Shown here: in pieces, positions 8,583-11,589 of the stretch
Layout of the letters: the number at the start of each line of letters is the position of its first letter
How positions within the stretch are numbered: position 1 is the stretch's first letter
Origin: Phlegmacium glaucopus
Lineage: Eukaryota; Basidiomycota; Agaricomycetes; Agaricales; Cortinariaceae
Assembly (NCBI GenBank): GCA_015039465.1
Contig: MU130290.1
Span: 1 to 11,589 of the forward strand
DNA: 11,589 bases
Direction of reading: 5' to 3'
Notes under the pieces: generated by a model
What the model was told of the DNA's origin: nothing
Databases searched by the model: none
What the model saw: the letters and a program-made list of their open reading frames with translations, nothing else
Program-made: the position numbers and the translations under genes

Positions 8583-10651
8583 AGATCGTCAACCGGTAAG
8601 AGCACGCCAGAGAACCTTAGCCACAAATTTAGGATGGAGAGATTCAATCCCAGGGGCCAAAAACATTCTGACGTGCCATAAGGCAAAGCCTGTCAGGGTC
8701 CGGTCAGACACCGCTCGTCATTGAAGTTAAAAGAAATGTAGACTCACAAATCTGTTCATCCTAAGATTGTTGACATCTCAGCCGATATTAGAATCATGAG
8801 GAGAGATAGCAAAAAGACTTACAACAGCAGCGAGGTGCACAAGGTGAGCACCATACCATCGAAGCAACCTACCAGTAGACAATGGTTCTCCCGCAAGCGG
8901 CGTCGTAGTCGTAAAACCGTAATCTAACTCAACGATAAGCGCCACCAAGCAATATCAATCAACCATACCATATGTTTTAGTTATTTGCCTGTTTACTTCC
9001 ATTAGAGGTAATGTAAATCTGAAGAGGAACATTGCGCACCACATAGGCTCAATCTTTGCTGCTTGTTTGGTGAAGAATTGTTTGGCAAAATCCCGGGGCA
9101 AAATTTGAGGTTCCCGCCCTTTAATTGTTGTGAGTACCGTATTCAGCGCAGTGGCTCCTAAAATAGCTTTGAGGATTCCATGTCTATGACATTTGGCGAA
9201 ATAAGCGCATTAATCAACTTGAAGAGAGAACGAGCTCACCCGTAGACTGGGTTGACTCTCATTACAGAATCTCCTATTGCGACCATGTTGAACGGAAGAT
9301 TAACCCCATATTGATAGCGCTCGTAGACGGCAGGTGCTAAATGAAAATTTTGAATATCAGCCTTTTGATAGATAATAGACACGTACGAGTGCGGACTGCC
9401 TCATGGGTAAACGGGACAGACTCGGCCTTGAATTGCGACACGATTTCGAAAACCCATGATGGCATTGGCTCCTCGAGGGTGGCATCAAAGCTTGTGAGGT
9501 AGGCTTCGAGTGTTTCTGTGTCTTTAGGAAGATCGGAGGATCCCCATGCGCCGCAGATGATCTCGACTGTTCAACTGGTCAAAAGGAAGAGAGTGTAAAG
9601 ATGTTTCTCAAACAGACCTATATTTCCGTCTACCCGTAATAGGGCTGCCACTCTTCCGTCACTCGGGCAGTCGCCGAAACAAGTGTAGATCATACCGCAA
9701 TTTCCAAACCCACCAGGAACAGGTAACTTGCTGTTCATTGATACAGGAACTCTGTATCGTAGCGTAGAGTAATGGACCCGATGATCGAAAGTAATCTTTA
9801 GTTGATCTAAAGGGTATGTGCCTTTGGGGTAAAAGATTTTGTAACCATAACCAGCACGTTCCAGCCACTTCATGCCTGCAGTGGAACCCGTGCAGTCTAT
9901 GTAGATGAGGGGCAGATGAGAAATGGTGATGAATAAGTCAATCATGCTCGTACCGGCCACCATGGTTGCTTCGACATTCTGAATTCCATCGGCAGTTCTC
10001 ACCGAAACTTTCTGGATGCGTGAAGGATCGGCAGGGTCGGCATGAACTGCCGTCACAGTACCAACCATGGTTTCAATGTTCGGATACTTCTGTTGACCAA
10101 GAACCAAGCGGCGAAGAAGGCTCTCAAGTCCTGCACGACCCCAATGAGGAATTTCCGGCAGTTTGCCTTTGAAGGACTTGTAAGGCTCTGGTACGTGCTT
10201 GCCTGCGATATTCTGCTTCCAATCTGCGGGTAGAATCCTGTTTTGAGGATATGAGGTGGTGGATGCGAAATGGTAGTCGCTTAACTTACTGTACGCCGGA
10301 AGCCGAACATTCTTTCTCAAAGCTCGGGAAGAGTCTTTTGAGACCAAGGAAGCCCATAAGTTGCATCGGACCTGATCAAAGTATGTGAGCAGAGAACAAG
10401 CCTTCAATACGAGTGGCTTACCTTGACCAGAGCGATATTGCATAACTCTGGTGCGCTTGTTCTTCTGAGTCCATGCCTGAGTCGGCATTCCATCATCGGT
10501 AAACAACCAACCCTCGGGCTCTATGATCAAGACCCGCTCAAAGTGGTCATGACACACACGTGCGGTAACCAAGCCAGATATACTATATATACATAGTAAA
10601 ATAATTCATATCAGTTATAAAACAGCAAATAGCGAGCTCGAGACTGCCTTA
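8583..10651. repeat. Duplicated tract, copy 2
   Basis: Counterpart of 5640-7714. Exons differ by substitutions only, while several introns differ in length from copy 1 (50 against 51, 52 against 57, 51 against 50, 50 against 51, 56 against 53, 51 against 53). Intron 1 has lost its donor: the minus strand reads ATAAGG where copy 1 has GTAAGG. Confidence 0.8.
8589..10582 (-). pseudogene. Second FAD monooxygenase copy lacking exon 1
   Basis: Exons corresponding to 2-11 of the intact neighbour: 10582-10422, 10371-10290, 10237-9618, 9566-9387, 9336-9240, 9183-9040, 8988-8969, 8923-8823, 8760-8748 and 8689-8589. Every exon has the same length as its counterpart (161, 82, 620, 180, 97, 144, 20, 101, 13, 101) and no internal stop was found. 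All introns keep GT-AG ends, though donor 4 is GTCTGT instead of GTATGT.

Exon 1 is absent: similarity ends at the first base of intron 1 (10651). The product would therefore lack the membrane anchor and the first strand and glycines of the FAD-binding fold (only SISG remains), so I expect no activity. A continuous 333-codon frame at 9571-10572 arises only because introns 2 and 3 are 50 and 52 nt (102 together). It is not the native product. A distant or unrecognised replacement exon 1 cannot be excluded. Confidence 0.8.
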
Positions 10652-10695
10652 TAATAGTCCAGAACTCTCAGTTGATACGTTCGGTGAATCAACTG
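10650..10695 (-). repeat. 46 bp repeat, uninterrupted copy
   Basis: Identical to 10711-10727 joined to 10785-10813. It abuts the truncated end of the second monooxygenase copy. It contains a small inverted repeat CAGTTGAT / ATCAACTG with an 11 nt loop. Confidence 0.8.
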
Positions 10696-10710
10696 TATTT
10701 GTACAGTACC

Positions 10711-10813
10711 TATAATAGTCCAGAACTCTAGTAAGGTACATAAGTAAAGTAGGAAAAACAATATAGGAATAAAATAAGACATACCTCAGTTGATACGTTC
10801 GGTGAATCAACTG
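10711..10813 (-). repeat. 46 bp repeat, copy split by a 57 bp intron-like segment
   Basis: Two blocks (10711-10727 and 10785-10813) match the uninterrupted copy at 10650-10695. Between them lie 57 bp (10728-10784) that on the minus strand begin GTATGT, are T-rich and end TTACTAG, in the size range of the introns in the neighbouring genes. The exact edges are ambiguous by 2 nt because of a shared CT. The hairpin is longer here: CCTCAGTTGAT / ATCAACTGAGG. Confidence 0.7.
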
Positions 10814-10923
10814 AGGGGAAGAACGGGGGGAACGAAAACATTATATACTCGTATACCCTATTCAATAAGATAGGCACATATGTTAGCCCACTTTGTCCGT
10901 CTCAGATGGAAGCGCGAACTGTC
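10814..10923. other. Short spacer before the right core
   Basis: Contains a minus-strand TATATAATG within the palindromic TATACGAGTATA near 10842-10853. A 24-codon frame starts at that ATG and reads through the 46 bp repeat if the 57 bp segment is removed. Too short to call a gene. Confidence 0.3.
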
Positions 10924-11072
10924 AAAATGTACCGTCATAGACCCAGCAGCGGACTAAGCTGATGCTGGGAATATGTCCGTCATTGACCGATAAGCTGATG
11001 CCCCTACACATATGGGGGGTAATGGGTGCAGGTGAGCACTAATCGGGTACCCGAACCAATTATCTACTCAAA
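10924..11072 (-). repeat. Right inverted core, 149 bp
   Basis: Reverse complement of 1405-1553 with 3 mismatches, 9.37 kb away. It carries the same internal TGACGG repeats. The array follows immediately on its outer side, as in the left arm. Confidence 0.9.
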
Positions 11073-11589
11073 AATTAGCCAGAAAGCGGTTTCTGGCTGG
11101 GCGCTCGGGATACCCCAGGACCAGCCAGAAAACACATTCTGGGCTGGGCACTCGGGCATTCGGGATATCACCCGAATACCAGCCAGAAACTGTCTTTTCT
11201 GGCTGGCCATTCGGGATACCACCCGAATACCGACCAGAACAAATGGTTCTGGCTGCCGGTGGGCGTTCGGGATACAACCCAACGACCAGCCAGAACACAC
11301 ATTTCCTGGGCAGTGCTCGGGATATCATCCAAAACCAGCCAGAAAACACATTCTGGCTGGGCATTCGGGCATTCGGGATACCACCCAAATACCAGCCAGA
11401 AACTGCCTTTTCTGGCTGGCCATTCGGGATACAACCCGAATACCAACCAGAACAAATGGTTCTGGCTGCCGGTGGGCGTTTGGGATACAACCCAACAACC
11501 AGCCAGAACACACATTTCCTGGGCAGTGCTCGGGATATCATCCAAAACCAGCCAGAAAACACATTCTGGCTGGGCATTCGGGCATTCGG
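11073..11589. repeat. Right hairpin minisatellite array, 213 bp higher-order repeat
   Basis: The same ~53 bp self-complementary unit as the left array, in inverted orientation and better preserved, continuing past the window edge. Four variant units form a 213 bp higher-order repeat: ATTTCCTGGG starts at 11301 and again at 11514, and TTCTGGCTGG at 11351 and again at 11564. A full unit can fold as TTCTGGCTGG, then ATTCGGG, loop, CCCGAAT, then CCAGCCAGAA. The frames are open in all minus-strand phases, giving repetitive Gly/Trp/Ser/Pro peptides. These are best explained by the repeat, not by a gene. Confidence 0.88.

Noticed and set aside
9571..10572. Uninterrupted 333-codon frame in the second monooxygenase copy
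   Set aside because: It reads through introns 2 and 3, whose lengths (50 and 52 nt) happen to sum to a multiple of three. The middle portion is out of frame relative to the family, and the start is TTG rather than ATG. The spliced exon set explains the locus better.
8589..10582. Second monooxygenase as a processed retrocopy
   Set aside because: All introns 2-10 and most of intron 1 are present, so it arose by DNA duplication.
10711..10853. 24-residue peptide starting at the ATG near 10843 after removal of the 57 bp segment
   Set aside because: Very short, its TATA-like word touches the ATG leaving no leader, and it lacks the C-terminal CAAX motif of a mushroom pheromone precursor. The repeat and splice pattern is of interest, but the peptide is not supported.
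11068..11577. 169-codon repetitive frame and overlapping frames in the right array
   Set aside because: All minus-strand phases are open because the repeat lacks stops, the array continues as DNA repeat outside the frame, and the units are selected-looking as palindromes, not as codons.

Overview
The window looks like nuclear DNA from a filamentous fungus, most likely an agaricomycete (mushroom-forming basidiomycete). Two genes are broken up by 45-71 nt introns with GT-AG ends. Both proteins have fungal relatives: a STR2-type cystathionine gamma-synthase, and a membrane-anchored FAD monooxygenase of a kind that is abundant in Agaricomycetes. There are no bacterial-type operons. The species cannot be named from the sequence.

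Layout, left to right. (1) 1-187: the 5' end of an unidentified minus-strand reading frame that runs off the left edge, with a TATA box upstream. (2) About 611-1404: a decayed minisatellite built from a ~53 bp self-complementary unit. (3) 1405-1553: a unique 149 bp core. (4) 1554-3060: no recognisable gene; it holds a ~260 bp fold-back (MITE-like) element at about 1905-2165 inside GTTTC/GAAAC-rich sequence. (5) 3061-4994, minus: an intact five-exon gamma-family PLP enzyme, 571 aa after splicing. (6) 5646-7900, minus: an intact eleven-exon FAD-dependent monooxygenase, 567 aa. (7) 8589-10582, minus: a second copy of that monooxygenase with exons 2-11 open and of identical lengths but no exon 1. 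(8) 10650-10813: two copies of a 46 bp sequence, one interrupted by a 57 bp intron-like GT...AG segment and one without it. (9) 10924-11072: the 149 bp core again, inverted, with 3 mismatches to the left copy. (10) 11073-11589: the minisatellite again, inverted, fresher, with a 213 bp higher-order period.

All recognised genes lie on the minus strand. A PLP gamma-substitution enzyme next to a flavin monooxygenase resembles small fungal specialised-metabolite clusters, but no product can be assigned. The enzyme block sits between two nearly identical inverted arms made of core plus hairpin array. Either they are the ends of one large element carrying metabolic cargo, or two outward-pointing copies of a transposon inserted on either side. 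The window cannot settle which. Exon-intron structures were worked out by hand from reading frame, splice sites and family resemblance.
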